The position numbers were made by a program, and so were the translations under genes. DNA of 5,561 nt from Synergistaceae bacterium (lineage in GTDB: Bacteria > Synergistota > Synergistia > Synergistales > Aminobacteriaceae): the NCBI GenBank assembly GCA_012523155.1, contig JAAYJB010000352.1, positions 1-5,561 on the forward strand, given 5' to 3'. The notes below the pieces were generated by a model, which searched no databases, was not told the origin of the DNA, and saw nothing but the letters and a program-made list of their open reading frames with translations. Positions 5,249 through 5,561 of the stretch are shown here, one piece after another. Numbering within the stretch: position 1 is the stretch's first letter; each line of letters opens with the position of its first letter.

Positions 5249-5561
5249 CTATTCCGCCTGTTTCCCCCGGTTCTGCGGTGTCCGTCTCCATTCGAGAATT
5301 CCTTCGTCAAGAGAAGGAAGCACTACGGAAATTCTGCCGATTCCCTTGAGTTCTTCCGAGGCCCGAAGGATATCCTTAAGGTCCATGCCGATATTCCTGC
5401 CCATCCTCTCTGCAACCCTGCCCGCTTTCGCCAGGTTTGCCAGGGCTGTGCCTAAACGGGCTCCATCGAGATGAAACCAGAAAACAGCGGTCCCCTTTTC
5501 TTTGAGGAGCGGAACTGCGTCGGGGAGTTTTTTCCGTCGGTCACTCCTGAGATTGTCTCTG
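5249..5561 (-). CDS. C-terminal part of an unrecognised protein (cut by the window edge)
   Basis: An open minus-strand frame enters from the right edge and runs 103 codons to TAG at 5249-5251. The visible part begins with a Lys/Arg-rich stretch. Next come AVFWFHLDGARLGTALANLA (about 25-44), a probable helix around 45-70, and GRISVVLPSLDEGILEWRR (about 75-93), which looks like two beta-strands. A short polar tail ends the protein. No catalytic motif or membrane segment is visible. It ends 51 bp before tyrS with no terminator between, so the two are probably cotranscribed. No function is assigned; the N-terminal part lies outside the window. Confidence 0.7.
   Translation of the reverse strand, partial: RDNLRSDRRKKLPDAVPLLKEKGTAVFWFHLDGARLGTALANLAKAGRVAERMGRNIGMDLKDILRASEELKGIGRISVVLPSLDEGILEWRRTPQNRGKQAE

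Overview
The window looks like chromosomal DNA of a diderm (Gram-negative) bacterium with roughly balanced base composition and strong AGGAGG-type ribosome binding sites. The diderm reading rests on an LpxL/HtrB-type acyltransferase. The mix of LPS-type acyltransferase, strong Shine-Dalgarno sites and an amino-acid-type ABC importer would suit Synergistota or a similar amino-acid-using anaerobe, but this placement is a low-confidence inference. No mobile element, CRISPR array, tRNA or rRNA was seen.

Left part, + strand. Positions 1-141 hold no convincing gene but contain a ladder of short G-rich and C-rich segments that could pair in alternative ways. A promoter follows, and its -10 region sits between the arms of a perfect 10-bp inverted repeat. 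It drives an isolated 41-codon gene (237-362) closed by a strong intrinsic terminator. A second promoter, with a perfect TATAAT, begins in the tail of that terminator and drives a two-gene operon. The operon encodes the ATPase and the permease of a polar-amino-acid ABC importer (450-1286 and 1276-1929, overlapping by 11 bp). No solute-binding protein gene is present. The ATPase most likely starts at a TTG behind a perfect Shine-Dalgarno site, because the in-frame ATG upstream lies inside the -10 box.

Right part, - strand, read from the right edge leftward. First comes the 3' end of an unrecognised gene (5249-5561), then tyrS (tyrosyl-tRNA synthetase), then an LpxL-like acyltransferase 9 bp after tyrS, then an unrecognised 305-aa protein that probably has its own promoter. 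The - strand genes and the transporter operon converge on one bidirectional terminator (1937-1984), which lies 1 bp beyond the stop codon of the 305-aa gene.

The least explained items are the free-standing 41-aa gene with its promoter-straddling palindrome, the alternately pairing segments upstream of it, and the 305-aa protein.
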